DNA from: Siphonodentalium dalli | Taxonomy: Eukaryota; Mollusca; Scaphopoda; Gadilida; Siphonodentaliidae | NCBI GenBank assembly: GCA_032622095.1 | Contig: CP136061.1 | Span: forward strand, 261,488,077 to 261,552,076 | Direction of reading: 5' to 3' | Length of the DNA stretch: 64,000 nt | Shown: in pieces, positions 12,190 through 25,427 of the stretch | Position numbering within the stretch: position 1 is the stretch's first letter | Layout of the letters: the number at the start of each line of letters is the position of its first letter | Position numbers and translations under genes: made by a program | Notes under the pieces: generated by a model | What the model was told of the DNA's origin: nothing | The model's input: only the letters and a program-made list of their open reading frames with translations | The model's database searches: none

Positions 12190-13865
12190 ATATAATAGTT
12201 TTAATGTGAGGCATTGTGACTGATCCTTCACTTTATAGTTCAAAGGTCATTGCTTTCCAACCTCTGAAGTGAAATAACCTTGAACAATTCTTTACAGCTT
12301 CAAAGAGTTATTATCTCTATTATCTCCTGCTGTTAATTATAAGTTCTAATTAGTGGCTGCTTGTAATTGCAACTGGTAATTAGCAATCTATTTGTAGAAA
12401 AGTGGAACTTAAATTGTAATTTATTAGTTTTTGATTGAGGATTGCCTTGGTTGGGTATTCATACATTTCTAGGATTACTGGTATAATAATTTTTTCGATC
12501 AAATACAATTGGGACCTTAATTGTTGGATATTTGCAGTCGGAATGTTTTAACCTTAAGGACACACTCTGAGTAGTGTAGCGCTGTAGTAAGCATATATTT
12601 AAGTGACTTTAACATTAACTCCTTCATAAATGGTTACTCACAATGGGTTACTTGATTCCCATTTATTCATTTGATGGGACGTCCAATGATATGTTCAACA
12701 AACAGCCCTATAATTATTGAATGGGGGGGGGGAATCATGGTGTTACTTTGCCAATCATTTTCACAACCATACAATTTTTTTGGGAGAGTGATTTACAGTG
12801 ATTCATTCAACACCGAAATCTTGAGGATTAGTGAGTGCTGTACCGTTATGATGGCAGTTTTAACCTAAGTTCATTGGTGGGGTCTCCCTGGTGTTGAGTG
12901 TGTTGCTTATCGCACTCTCTTTATGTACTGTACTGTAACAGAATTTGTCTGTTGTTTACATAACACAGGGTACGAAGTTGACAATAACATACAATTTATG
13001 TGATATTATGATTGGTATAATAACAAGGTATGTCTATATTTTTAATATTATGTTAACAGCAATACTATCGTGAAGGATATCCATCCATTTAAAATATCTA
13101 TACAGTAGATGTTCTCTACTTTCAGATTGCAAGTTTACAGAATTGGAAAAATACTGGATTTACATTCTTGTACTAGTAAGTGAAATCTCATTTACATATA
13201 TTAAGTATACATACAAGCAAGCAGGGATTGTGCTGCATTTGCCAATGGCAAAAATGATTCACATTTGGCAAAAAATATTTTCATTTGGCAAAAGTTTTGG
13301 CAAGTCACTTTTTAATTCCTCAAGAAATTTGAAAAATATTGGTCAATGAATACCATTCATTTCAGGAAACTCTCACAATCATATTAGTGGTGTTTTATTA
13401 GGTTTTAGAAAAGTTAACACCTTTATTAATATGCAGTTAATCTGATAGCCTTAGCATTGATGGGTGAAGGGATTACCCGTATTTAGTGTGGTGGTGTTTA
13501 CATAGCTAATCCTCTTGTGATGTGCCCTTCTGATGAACCCTTCTACAATTTTATTGTTCTGTGATTGGTTTATTGTTGTGTGATAAACCACAAAATAAGA
13601 CTCATCGTTAAAAAAAAATACTATCAGGGATACATGTAGCATTTGGCAAATTCTAAAAGAATTTGGCAAAAAATACTTTCATTTGGCAAAAGTAAATTTT
13701 GGTCCAGCGCGGACCCTGACCATCATGGACCCTGCATAAAAGTCAAATTATTTACACAGTTGATATACAGGTAAAATATTTAAGCATAGACAATGCTTTA
13801 AAAACATGTCCAAAGTTCGGAATTTAAGTTATATTTATAGGGCTTTTCTGTGTTTTAAGTTCTCA
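12190..13865. other. No gene seen
   Basis: Unique-looking AT-rich sequence. CATTTGGCAAAA words recur at 13260-13300 and 13640-13690 without forming a regular array. Confidence 0.45.
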
Positions 13866-14062
13866 CTCACCCTTCCATGACTGGAGCTTCCTGAAAATTT
13901 GTGATAACCCTGTGCCAATGCATTCTCTTATATAGAGAATACATTGGCCTAGCAATATTTACCTTGACCTTGTATGCTAGCGAGCATCACATATATAAGA
14001 GAATGCACTGACACATGATTTTTAATGCTGCGCTAGCGCAGTTACCATCATGAAAGGGTTAA
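13866..14062 (+). mobile_element. Family D MITE
   Basis: Left CCCTTCCATGACTGGAGC, right CATCATGAAAGGGTTAA. The first hairpin has lost its tip (GCATTCTCTTATATAGAGAA). Confidence 0.65.
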
Positions 14063-14581
14063 AATAGACAACCTCTGTGTTCTAGTCTCTGGCATGAGTG
14101 CAAACCCATAAACCTCTCAAAAAACCAATAGATTTCTAAACCCTGTATCAACATCTGCTCACACTTCTCAGTGGACAGTGATAAATGCCAAACAATCAAT
14201 TTAAACAACCAGATCATAGGAAGAACTGTCAACAATGCTATATACACCACTTAAATTCTCCACAAGCAAATAAATCCTACAGTTATTGTCTGTTGGTGCC
14301 TTTAAGTCCTGAGAAACAATTTACAATCATTTGATTTATTTCTCTGAACATTTGTTTTGGTAAGGTCCATTTATAAAGGCTGCCATTTGTCTGCACCTTG
14401 AAGGTGTAAGTAGCCTTGAAGAGTTCCCTGCTGTCAGGGGATGGATGGACACATGGACACCAAATGTTAATTATCCATGGACCATAAACTTAAAGTGAAT
14501 CAAGGCCTTCAAATTCTGTAAATCAAATATCAACAATTACATTTACATTTTAAAAGAGATCGACTAGTGTTCTTATTTCCA

Positions 14582-15911
14582 TCTATTATATATTTTGTAA
14601 CTTCTGTCTGTGTGTATGTATGCATGTATGTGTTTTATAGACTCGAAAACTGCTCGACCGATCAGACTCAGTATGTAGGCCTACTTTGATCCCAGAAACA
14701 ATATGGGCAGGTCCAATTTAATGTGCGACCGTGTCCTTGACCTTCATGTATATGCTCCTATGGTAGCAGTACACGATTTCACGGGTTGTAGGGGGTCTGA
14801 AAAATAGAAAAATAAGTATCTGGGGGGGCATAAATAATAGCCTGTATTAACCCTTTACCCAACAGAAGGGCCCTGTGCCAATGCATTCTCTTATATATGA
14901 GAGTCGACCATAGGTCGCCTCGCATATATAAGAGAATGCATTGGCCTAACACATTAAAAATTATAAAATTGTTAAAGAATGTAAGAAAAAATGGTAAAAA
15001 GTGTTAAAAAAATATTTTTTTTAGCCGAATGCATTCTCTTATATATGCGAGGCGACCTATGGTCGACTCGCATATATAAGAGAATGCATTGGCACAGGGC
15101 ATAACTGTAACTATCACAATGTGGTCAAGGAGCCGGTTCCAATGATATCCATATTTGTATGGTTCTATTGAGACAGACCGAAGATATTATAGGCTGTTGA
15201 AGCTTTATTTGGCCGGTTTTGGCCGGTTTGTTGGGTAAAGGGTTAACTGTGTCATTACTGGTTTGAAGGTTTATTTATTTTACAAAACTGGAAAGTTCTC
15301 AAAAAAGTGAATTTTTTTTATACGCAACAGAGTTTTCGTATTCAGCTAACTCTGTGTTATTGGTTACAGGAAAATAGCCCGATTTCTCTCCCCTGAATTA
15401 TGTCATCTGGGCTCGCAAGACATTTTTTTCAAATTGATACGATAACTTTTTTTCTATTTAAAATATTTCTCAGCTCTAACATAGCTCTATCAGGTGGAAG
15501 AAGCTTATTTACTGACATTCGCTCTGTCATGGTCGGTTTTTGGGTTGAAAATGGCCAATTTGAATTTAAAAAATGGGTTAAATTGAGTGTTTTGTGTGTG
15601 CAAACCAAGGGGCATAACTCAATGACAAATTGTACGAAGAAGCTAAAGTACAGACAAATGAATATACCTAAGATTTCTGTCGAAATTAAAACATGCTTGA
15701 TGGGACCTATGCCAAAGATAATGGCTCAACATTTGATTTGAAGTACAGTACCCCCTCCCAGGTTGGCAAAATTGCTTGAAATCGTGTATTGGTACCTATA
15801 GGCATGTTTCTGGACCGATGAAACAATAGTTTTTTTTCTATCTCCTAATACTTTTCAATGCTCACAAAGAAATCCCTAAATAGCCCGGACGGAGTTGGGC
15901 ACATCAGCTAG
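14582..15911 (+). mobile_element. Candidate non-autonomous Helitron with nested family B MITE
   Basis: The left edge is A|TCTATTATATATTTTG and the right edge CAGCTAG|T. These match the TC start, CTRR end and A/T insertion site of Helitrons. A short GCCCG/TGGGC hairpin sits 11 bases before the CTAG end. A B element (14847-15246) splits it. The open frame at 15400-15741 has no Rep or helicase motif. Confidence 0.5.
14847..15246 (+). mobile_element. MITE family B, nested in the candidate Helitron
   Basis: TTAACCCTTTACCCAACAG at the left, complement ending GGGTAAAGGGTTAA at the right. It holds two 69-bp hairpins in opposite orientation, separated by an AT-rich spacer, and a right flank with AACCGGCTCC-type sequence. 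Non-coding, piggyBac-like target. Confidence 0.86.
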
Positions 15912-16132
15912 TTATTTATAACTCTCCAATTATGAGAGTTTGCATATCAAAGGCATTGTTATGTAAACATATAACATGCAGCTTTGCCAAAAATCTACGA
16001 TATAAAAATCATCTTAGTGTCCATGTAAGTTTGATATAACATTTTTAAATGAAAATTGCCAATGAATATTTTTCAAATATTCCATTCTCAAATATATTTG
16101 CAAGTCCATCCACCTTGTTTCAAATCTAGATT

Positions 16133-16152
16133 GGGGGGGGGGGGGGGGGGGG
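16133..16152. repeat. Homopolymer of 20 G
   Basis: An uninterrupted G run. Similar runs occur at 2845-2858 (14 G) and around 25165, and as C at 31504-31525. Confidence 0.95.
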
Positions 16153-16440
16153 CACATCTTCAGAATGAATCATTTGATTTATCTGTTAACATTTGTTTCT
16201 GTAAGGCTCATTTGTAATGGCTGATATTTGTCTCCACCCCTCAGGGGCTAAGCAGGCATCAAGTGGCCCCTGCTGGTCTGGATTAGATAGACATGTGGAA
16301 GCCACAAGATAATTATGCATGGCTCATAAACCTGGTAATATATCATAAAATCGCCTCATCTTTATACTCATTGGATAGGAGTATTAACCCTTCATAGACT
16401 CAATACTCATTGAAAAGTTCCCTTATATCTATATATATTC

Positions 16441-17387
16441 TTCATTTGCTGGGGTGTTTTATATAATAATACATATATGTGAGGGGTGTTATAAATAATA
16501 ATAAAATATGTGAGGGTTTTTTTTTATATAATAATAAGTGAGCAGGGGTGTTTTATTATATAGATAATGAATGGCTTGGAGTTGACTATGCCCAAATAGT
16601 GGTCCGAGAGGAGGACGAGTGGACTATTCCTCCTCGAGGACCACTATTTTGGCATAGTCAATAATAAGTCATTCATTATTTATTATATTATATCGAACAT
16701 TTGTGCAAATTCTCACACAATTTCTGAGTTTGATTTTGTCACATTGTTATTTACCTTGAATTTTGGAAATCGGTCTCAGATTCACGGCAATCTTTTGACG
16801 ATGGCATGGGAGCATAACTATATTATTAGTTTCATCTAACAGCATCTCTTCATGATTCATGCATTCATTTCTATAAATACGTCATTAGCAAAGATATTTT
16901 GGCGAAATTTTAGAAGTTAACTTGCTTATCTTCGATTAAAACGGAAAAAGAAATTATAAAGAACGTCCACCTGGCATTACAAAATTAGGACTGGTCGCTT
17001 GCAATTTAAACGGACAAACTATTAAATACATTGGCTAGATATGATCGGACATTTGTAAGATAAATATAATGATATACCAATATTGCAACAAATATCGCGC
17101 AAGGTATAGTTTAAGATTGGCCGTATCTGCAGATGGCAACCTGATTTCGCGAAACAAGTTTGTTACTATAAATAGAAAAAGAATAGTAGGCATGTAGGAA
17201 TCCTACTGGGGTACTATCGTAAAATAGTATAGCAGTGTGCAGCCAATCAGAATGCGAGAAAGTCACGTGAGATATAATATATTATAATATTACGTGAGCA
17301 GGGTTGTTTTATATAAAAATAATTTTTATGTGAGGGGTGTTTTTTATAATAATACATGAGCAGGGGTGTTTTCTATGATAATAATAC
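16441..17387. repeat. Composite AT-rich repeat with a palindrome
   Basis: AGCAGGGGTGTTTTATA-type units occur at 16445-16560 and again at 17290-17387. Between them, 16570-16680 forms a hairpin (CCAAATAGTGGTCC against GGACCACTATTTTGG). The outer units may be the ends of one element; the interior has no recognised coding. Confidence 0.45.
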
Positions 17388-17640
17388 TTAAACCTTTCAG
17401 TGCCAGGGGCCGATCTCATCGGCCCTAATTTACGGTCTGTAAAATCGGCCCTAAACAAATAATTAAAATTGTAAAAAATTGTAAAAAATAATAACAAATG
17501 ATGAAAAATTGTTAGGCCAATGCATTCTCTTATATATGCGAGGCGACCTATGGTCGACTCGCATATATAAGAGATTTCATTGGCACAGGGTATATGGGGT
17601 TGATACAAAAATCGGACCTGCATGGCACTCAAAGGGTTAA
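17388..17640 (+). mobile_element. MITE family A
   Basis: TTAA at both ends and family A inverted repeats. The right hairpin arm carries the change GAGATTTCATT instead of GAGAATGCATT. Confidence 0.8.
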
Positions 17641-17911
17641 GCAACTAGTGGCTTACAATAGGACTATATTATTATACAATATTGTAAATACCAATTGAAA
17701 TTGTTTAAAAGAATAATTAAAATTGGACTTTGAAGTTATTGTTCACATTACATGTAAAGCTGTACTTTAGAAGATAGAAGTTCTACATGTATTGTCTGAT
17801 TGTAGCTGGAGTATTTAACCCTTTATAGAGCCCCACATAGACTGGAGCAGACGTCACTCTGCAGTGCATGCTTCCATCTGTGTGAGGCTCCCTGTGGGAT
17901 AAATCTCTTAA

Positions 17912-18357
17912 TTAACCCTTTACCCAACAAAACGGCCAAAAACCGGCCAAATAAAGCTTCAACAGCCTAAAATATCTTCGGTCTGTCTCAATAGAACCAT
18001 ATAAATATTGATATCATTGGAACCGGTTCATTGACCACATTGTGATGGTTACAGTTATGCCCTGTGCCAATGCATTCTCCTATATATGCGAGTCGACCAT
18101 ATGTCGCCTCGCATATATAAGAGAATGCATTGGCCTAAAAAAAAAAAAAAAATCTTACATTCTTTAACAATTTTATAACTTTTTCTTACATTTTTAAACA
18201 ATTTTTATAATATTTTACTACATTCTTTGACAATTTTATCATTTTTAATATGTGTTAAGTCAATGCATTCTCTTATATATGCGAGGCGACCTATGGTCGA
18301 CTCGCATATATAAGAGAATGCATTGGCACAGGGCCGTTCTGTTGGGTAAAGGGTTAA
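17912..18357 (-). mobile_element. MITE family B, reversed
   Basis: Intact TTAA ends and two hairpins (about 18067 and 18260). It has a longer AT-rich spacer than most copies. Confidence 0.84.
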
Positions 18358-18760
18358 TGAGTTATAAACAAACACCTTGGATACCAATGATTTACTATAA
18401 AATGATTGAAATTCCCCAAATGAATAACTCATCTGTGAGCCTCCACAATTTGTATTGTTTTAACAAGACTCAAGTTTTGTAGTTGTTTCACCAATAAAAA
18501 CTTAAACATTTTACATCAATGCCATATCATCTTATAGTTTCCTAATAATCGATAATCATCCAGTTCGAAAGCAGACAAATTCTTGGATTGGGCTGCAATG
18601 GCACCAACATTCAATTGAAAACTTTAGAATAGGACTATATTATTCAAGAATATTGTAAAAGCTAATTGAAATTGTTTGAAAGTTATTGTACTTTTTGATA
18701 TGAAAGAACTCTTCTGCAGAAGAAAAAAAAAGTTCAACCATATTGCTACATGTAATTGGT

Positions 18761-18899
18761 TATAAATGCCCTAAGTAATCGACTCCATCACTGAGAGCTT
18801 TCCGATGAATGGCAACAAGCCATATTTCCGACTAAATCCTGAAAAGTTACCCATAATTCTGCTGTGGTTAAGGAGTGGATAACTTAGGGCATTACTGTA
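18761..18899. mobile_element. MITE family F, left arm mostly deleted
   Basis: Short left end AATGCCCTAAGTAATCGACT, then the complete right arm to CATTACTGTA. Confidence 0.7.
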
Positions 18900-19856
18900 A
18901 TTGGTTATAAACACATTGGATACCAATGATTTACTACAGCTATAAATGATTGTTTCCAAAGACTGAAAGTCATACATCTGATATCTGTGAAAATTCAACA
19001 GGGTGGACCCCTGTGGTGAGATTCATAGTAGGACACATGGACAGTAAAATCTAATTACACATGGGGCCCAACAGCTCAAACATTTATCAAAGCATCCCTG
19101 TCTGTAAACACCTGATAAATTGGCTTAAGAATTGGTCAAACACAGGCTCACGGTCTCTAAATCAAACCCAGGCGGGCTTGTCACCCTTCTACAGCAGCCA
19201 GAATATAAAACCAATTGGTCACCACTCACATCAAAGGGAAAATAATAGGTTCACTGGGCTTCTAATGTCAAGAGAGGTGTTATTTATAATGGACAGTGTC
19301 AGGGTAATCATTATCAAAGACCTTTAATTTTCCTCCCTCATGTGTCCAACACGGGTCCAATTGGTTCATGTGCTCATCACCTGTAACACCATCACAGTTT
19401 GAAGATTTCTTCTCTTGGAGTAAGATGTGTGGACTTGTTTATTCTTCAATGTTCTTTAAATCTTTGTTCCATTTCTCTAGTTTTTGCATCTCAAGCTGTT
19501 AATCAAAATTATTTGATCTAAATTTGAGACTTTATTTATATTATATTTGAGAGATTATTCCATCATCTGGATTTGAAATGTAATCATTCCGAAGGTAAGG
19601 TTCTCATTACTAAACTTTTGAGTATTTTGGATTTTCCTGACTTTATCTCTATCTGACTGTTTAAAAACTGGTCCTCTTTTAGTGGGCCCAGGACAATGCC
19701 CCCCCCCACCCTGTTGGTCACAACTGATGTTGGTACTATGGTATTCCACCCCCCCCCCCAATTGGTACTACCGTCTTAAACAAGAGAGGTATTATTTATA
19801 ATGGACAGTGTCCTTAAGTCATTATCAAAGATCTTCCCTCATATGTCCAGCACAGA
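18900..19856. other. No gene seen
   Basis: Mostly unique sequence; C-rich tracts near 19699 and 19748. GAGAGGTGTTATTTATAATG near 19273 recurs at 19783. Confidence 0.45.
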
Positions 19857-20073
19857 TACAGTAATGCCCTAAGTAATCGACTCCTTAACCACAGCAGAAT
19901 TATGGGCAACTTTTCAGGATTTAGTCGGAAATATGGCTTGTTGCCATTCATCCGAAAGCTCTCACTGAGAGCTTTCCGATGAATGTCAACAAGCCATATT
20001 TCCGACTAAATCCTGAAAAATTAACCATAATTCTGCTGTTGTTTATGAGTCGATTATTTAGAACATTACTGTA
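19857..20073. mobile_element. MITE family F
   Basis: Complete palindrome from TACAGTAATGCCCTAAGTAA to ACATTACTGTA, centred on AGCTCTCACTGAGAGCT. Confidence 0.82.
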
Positions 20074-20582
20074 CATTGGTACCAGTTTGAATGTTTCTTC
20101 TCTTGAAGTTGGTTGTAGTCACTTGGTGCTCTTCCATGTTTTGAAATTTAAACATATGTATCTTGATACCAGTAAGTTCTTCTATTTATTACACGATCCT
20201 ACCCTTATTCCATTCAATAAACCCATTCTATAAATTGTGATATTAAACGTTCGTTTAATAACAGGAAATAGTGCCAGGTGACCTTTAACTTCCGGTTTGC
20301 CGTCTTTTAACATTCCGTACGCTACGTCTCAAAAATACTATGACTTCCAATATTTTCCCAACAAACTATCATGAATGAAGAATTTGAAAAGTTATGTCAT
20401 TAAATATACGCCATTAAAAGCGCCAAATAGTCTTTATTTATCTGGGACTATTTCTTTACGCGGGCAGACAACGAATAGTTACGTGAAACGTCATCGCATG
20501 TCTTATAGAAGCCGATGTTAGTTTCTCGTTCCATTTGTTGATTTAAGTATGTTTTGTCGATGTTATGGATCATGTAATAAAT

Positions 20583-20731
20583 AGAATCTACAACTCATCC
20601 CCAGTTTATAGCGGAAATTACAAAACTCGTCCAGTAAATTAGGTCTGGACCTCGCCAAAGGCTCGGCCCAGACCTAATTTACTGGACTCGTTTTGTAAAT
20701 TCCGCTATAAACTGGGGACTCGTTATAGATC
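20583..20731. mobile_element. Palindromic MITE, unclassified
   Basis: AGAATCTACAACTCATCCCC through CCAGTAAATTAGGTCTGG pairs with its complement up to GGATCTATAACGAG. Arms of about 65 bases. Target type not clear. Confidence 0.65.
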
Positions 20732-21938
20732 CTCTATATATCAATCCACCTGTTGATTTATTAAATCTAAAACCCGACATATTAAATCTAATTTTGATAT
20801 GACTTTTACTGAGCTCATCTAAGGAAGTTTTGCATCTATCCTTCAATAGTATGGACATTATTAATGTTATAATATTTACTTGCCTCTAAATATTACACTA
20901 CACACTCAGCACCAAAGAGGTTAAACACCTGTAGATTTGTAATGCATGGATAAAGTTTGGAGTAATACAATATTATGAGTGCTCTTAAAGCAGTTCATTT
21001 AAACGCGATCCAGCCACACAGAGATTAAATGCGATCCAGCCACACAGAGATTAAGTATCCTATATTTCCTATAATTTTGATACCCAAAACCGTTAATTCC
21101 AGTGGGAAACTTTGTATTTTGTTTTAAAACATGTTTGTTATGCAAAAAAAATAACTTCATTACTCAAACATCTAAAGATTTGATTCTACAATGTTCCCAG
21201 TAATTCTGCTTGGAGGAAAAAGTGATAAGAAAAATACTGCTAATTGGTTGTTTCACCAAAGATAATGTTTGAGATTTCCTCGTGAAATTCTCCTCAAGAC
21301 GCCAACACATATGAGCATCGACAATCAAAGTAGTTCTAGCAAAGATTATTATTTCCGTATTTCTCAGAAACTTTTGGCGCCATAAGTTACAACTTCAGTT
21401 CTAAGTAGCTAGTCTGCACTTAATTGCATTTACTGACTTCTATTCTCATGAAATTTCTGTTTTGTCTACAAAACGCTCCATGAAAAGCGATTTATGAATG
21501 AGAACAACTGTTGTCTGACCAAGGGATCATCTCTGCCTCCTTCAGATGCATTGATTTTGGTGATTAGCTCGCAGCCGAAGCATGAGAATTCTCACGCAGT
21601 ACTCCAGTACCTCGCGTCTTCGTCTCAAACAAGGTCTCATCGGTGCGGGGTCGTTGAGAAAAAATAATTCCGTAAATTAGTGTTAATGAGTTTATTTCCT
21701 TGGTTCTCCCGTGGAACAGTTCTGTTTATTGTGTATCGAGATGTTCACAGCGGGGTAGTCTATAGGTTTTCCTGTAGGTTAACGTCTTTGGGATGGAATT
21801 TATTCTTTTATGTCATAGAATCAAAGGTGAATTATTTCCTTGTTATAAGTGACTCACTCGTTATCATTTCATGTTTGACTTGTGAAATGAAAATGTTTTT
21901 TTTCTTGCAACACCCACTCATAAGAGGTTGGTTGATAT
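20732..21938. other. No gene seen; likewise 22294-22977
   Basis: Unique-looking sequence. The frame at 21680-22006 has no recognisable motif and runs into a G element. Confidence 0.45.
21003..21055 (+). repeat. Tandem duplication, about 27-bp unit
   Basis: GCGATCCAGCCACACAGAGA is present twice. Confidence 0.85.
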
Positions 21939-22293
21939 TTAAAGGTACACAATCCGATTCGATGGTCCCCATATCATCAGATTCCAACAACAACAACATT
22001 TCTTGAAATTCCGCTTAAGTTATCAGAATCCATTAATTGCCAAAAAATAAAGCTAACCACTGTCAACTATAGTACAAAAGTTTTATATATCCGCATTTGT
22101 TTCAATGCAATTTGGTATCAAGAGTATGTCAGTCGGCATTGGTCAAATATTTGCTAGGTCGCTAAATGTTCGAGGTGATGAAAAATAACAGATTTAAAAA
22201 CACGAAATCTGATAACTCTGGGCTTTGATGGGTGGGTTCCTCGACTCAAATATAATATTTTTTACCCCGAAGCCGAAGAAATAATAATTTAGG
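21939..22293 (+). mobile_element. Family G element, broken
   Basis: It starts TTAAAGGTACACAATCCGAT and later has the shared CTTTGATGGGTGGGTTCCTC block. The right terminal repeat is missing. Confidence 0.55.
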
Positions 22294-22977
22294 GGTGTTA
22301 AATCAGATTATGTATCTTAAACGATAAGGTCACTTTTGGGTGCAATGGTATATCCACTCTGTGTGACATTTCAAACTCAAATTTATCTGAGTTGATCCAG
22401 TTGAAACATGTCCTTTTAATTAATAAGTTAGATAGTGAAATCTTACTCTTTAATAGTTCTCGAATTTTATTAAATTAGGTTGTTAAATCATTCTGTTGAA
22501 ATCTTGTCATAAATCTCAAATTTCAAATTTGGCATTTATAATTTTAGTACTATTTCAATACTCATAAAATTGGTTTCCTTGCTACTTTTTGTTTGAAGTT
22601 TATATGAGAAAAATGACCCAGGTTCAGAAAGCCAGAATGTCTACATGGCTTTGTAGGATTACAATAAACCATATACATGTAATACTATAATACTGTTTGA
22701 TGATTATGCGTGTGGTCTGCAATAAGTGCTTGAATCTGGTTATGAGAAATCAGTTGGAACTCTGTCAAGTGCGTAGCTAGGAAAATAGTAGGAGGGGTGT
22801 GACTATATATATTGTGGGGGGGGGTCCTGGCATGATATACTGGATCAGGGGCATATCGCGAGAGCCAGAGTTGGGGATAGCTTTGTGAGAGGGTAACAAC
22901 ACTGGGGAAATTTTTTGCATTTATAATTCTCCGGGAGTGAATCTGGGGCCAAGCTAAAACATGCCCATGCTTGGGAC

Positions 22978-23220
22978 TTAACCCTTTGAGTGCCAGGTCG
23001 ATTTTTTTATCAACCCATATACCCTGTGCCAATGCATTCTCTTATATATGCGAGTCGACCATAGGTCGCCTCGCATATATAAGAGAATGCATTGGCCTAA
23101 CAATTTTATTTTTTTTTACAAATTTTTTACAGTTTTAATAATTTATTCTTATATTCTTTAACAGACTTATTTTGTAGGTTTAGGGCTGATGAGATCGGCC
23201 CCTGGCACTCAAAGGGTTAA
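22978..23220 (-). mobile_element. MITE family A, reversed
   Basis: TTAA both sides, short form in minus orientation, hairpin at about 23028-23096. Confidence 0.82.
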
Positions 23221-23314
23221 CTATAATGGGATATTTAGACAATTTGTTCATCAAAAAATTCCACTAAATCAACTGTCTGCTTAGTCTCTAGGGATTCACA
23301 GAACATTGTAGGTT

Positions 23315-23555
23315 ATCCATTACCCTGCAGGGAGCCCCACACATATATAGAAGCATATAGAAGAGTGTTGTCTGATCATGTTTGTCTGGGGCTCTGTATG
23401 GGTGAAATTATAAAATTGTTAAAGAATACAAGAAAAAATTATAAAAATTGTAAATAATTGTTAGGCCCATGCATTCTCTTATATATGCGAGGCGACCTAT
23501 GGTCGACTCGCATATATAAGAGAATGCATAATGCATTGGCACAGGGTAAAAAAAT
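23315..23555 (+). mobile_element. Family C fragment, right half
   Basis: It matches the spacer and second hairpin of family C (from CCATTACCCTGCAGGGAG to GGGTAAAAAAATG). The hairpin has gained a short AATGCATA insertion. The ends are missing. Confidence 0.65.
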
Positions 23556-23563
23556 GTCTCTTC

Positions 23564-23749
23564 TACAGTAATGCCATAAATAATCGACTCCTTAACCACA
23601 GCAGAATTATGGGTAACTTTTCATGATTTAGTCGGAAACATGGGAGCTTTCCAATGAATGGCAACAAGCCATATTTCCGACTAAATCCTGAAAAGTTACC
23701 CATAATTATGCTGTGGTTAAGGGAGTCGATTATTTAGGGCATTACTGTA
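23564..23749. mobile_element. MITE family F, inner deletion
   Basis: TACAGTAATGCCATAAATAA to GGGCATTACTGTA. It lies immediately after the C fragment. Confidence 0.78.
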
Positions 23750-24297
23750 CATGTCTACAATTAATACATGAATGTTCTTACCTGGGGGGGGGGTGGAGGC
23801 ACAAACACATTTTAGTGCCCCCCCCCCCATAGCTACATGAATGCCCCTGAACTCTGTACCACTATTACAGCTAGCAGTATCGTGTATTCCCCGTTATCTC
23901 AGTTTATTGAGGCAGAAAACAGAAGTTATTTTCTTGTGGTCATATTACTCAATAGGGGAGTGTTCCAACCACTCAAAACATGCCAGCCCCAAATGAGTTT
24001 ATTTATTCTGTACTTATCTACAGACTCTTGAATAAATCTTGATTTAATGCTAAACACAGAGCTGCACTGGGTCAAGATTATATTTCCTAAATCTTGAGTT
24101 AAGTTGTAGGTGTACACCCTATACACTTAGAAATGGTTTCAATACCAATGCATAAATAAACTAACCATCTAGGACATCGCCATAGTTACGCAAGAATGAC
24201 CTAACATGATTGGTGCTTCAGATTGCTCTAATTTTAGAGGTACGTAATCACATCTTTCGTTTTTTCTGCCAAAAAATATGTCTAAAGCTAAGAAACT

Positions 24298-25047
24298 TTA
24301 AAGATACATAATACGAATTATCTAATTCTTTGGATTTGGGGGTAAAAAATATTTGATTCAAGTCGAGGAACCCACCCATCAAAGCTCAGAGTTATCAGAT
24401 ATAAATTTTTGAAATATTTTATGTTTAACCACCTGGAATATTTAACGGCCTAGCAAATATTCAACGAGCTGACGGACATACTCTCGATACCAAATTGTGT
24501 TGAACAGAATGTTGATAAAAAGCATGTTTTAGAAAATTTTATACTAGAGTTGACGGCGTTTAGCATAATTTTTTGGTAATTAAAGGTACTCAACCCGATA
24601 AAACTCCTCTCAATTACTATTTCAATGGCTTCGGGGGTCAAAAATATTTGATTCGAGTCGAGGAAGTCACCCATCAAAGCTCAGATTTGTTAGATATCGA
24701 TTTTAGAAATCTATTATTTTTCATTATCGGGAATACTATCTGGCCCAGAAAAATTGCGTTAAAATTACCACTTGATTTTAGAGTTATTCATCCTTGTCTG
24801 TTTGAATAGATATGGAGTACACATCCAGAGCAGATTACGGCAGTTATTGGTACTCATCTCGAGAACATAACAAATTTGAAAAATCAATATCTAATAACTC
24901 TGAGCTTTGTTTAATGGGTTCCTCGACTCGAATCAAATATTTTTTACCCCCAAAGCCAAAGAAATAGTAATATATGACCCTCTGATCGGATTGTTGTTGT
25001 TGGAATCTGTTGAGATGGGGACCCTCTTTACGGGTTGAGTACCTTTA
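24298..25047 (+). mobile_element. Family G cluster, at least two overlapping copies
   Basis: Left TTAAAGATACATAATACG, internal new start TTAAAGGTACTCAACCCGAT at 24580, right GGTTGAGTACCTTTAA. The CCCACCCATCAAAGCTCAGA block occurs twice directly and once reversed. Confidence 0.6.
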
Positions 25048-25210
25048 ATATATTCTGATAACTAAAATGTCTTTTGAAGTAATTTTGTTGTTTGAATGAA
25101 TCTGATGAATCTGATGATACGGGGACCATATTTTAGGCCTGTTCTTCAGTCTGCTTATGACTTTGGGGGGGGGGGGGGGAGGGGTGATGGCAGTCTTCTA
25201 TAGTTTCCAA

Positions 25211-25427
25211 TATAGTAATGCCCTAAATAATCAACTCCTTAACCACAGCAGAATTATGGGTAACTTTTCAGGATTTAGTCGGAAATATGGCTTGTTGTCA
25301 TTCATCAGAAAGCTCTCACTGAGATCTTTCCAATGAATGGCAACAAGCCATATTTCCGACTAAATCCTGAAAAATTACCCATAATTCTGCTGTGGTTAAG
25401 GAGTCGATTATTTAGGGCATTACTGTA
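25211..25427. mobile_element. MITE family F
   Basis: TATAGTAATGCCCTAAATAA to GGGCATTACTGTA, full palindrome. Confidence 0.82.

Noticed and set aside
15400-15741. 113-codon frame as a gene
   Set aside because: It lies inside the Helitron-like repeat and shows no Rep, helicase or other domain.
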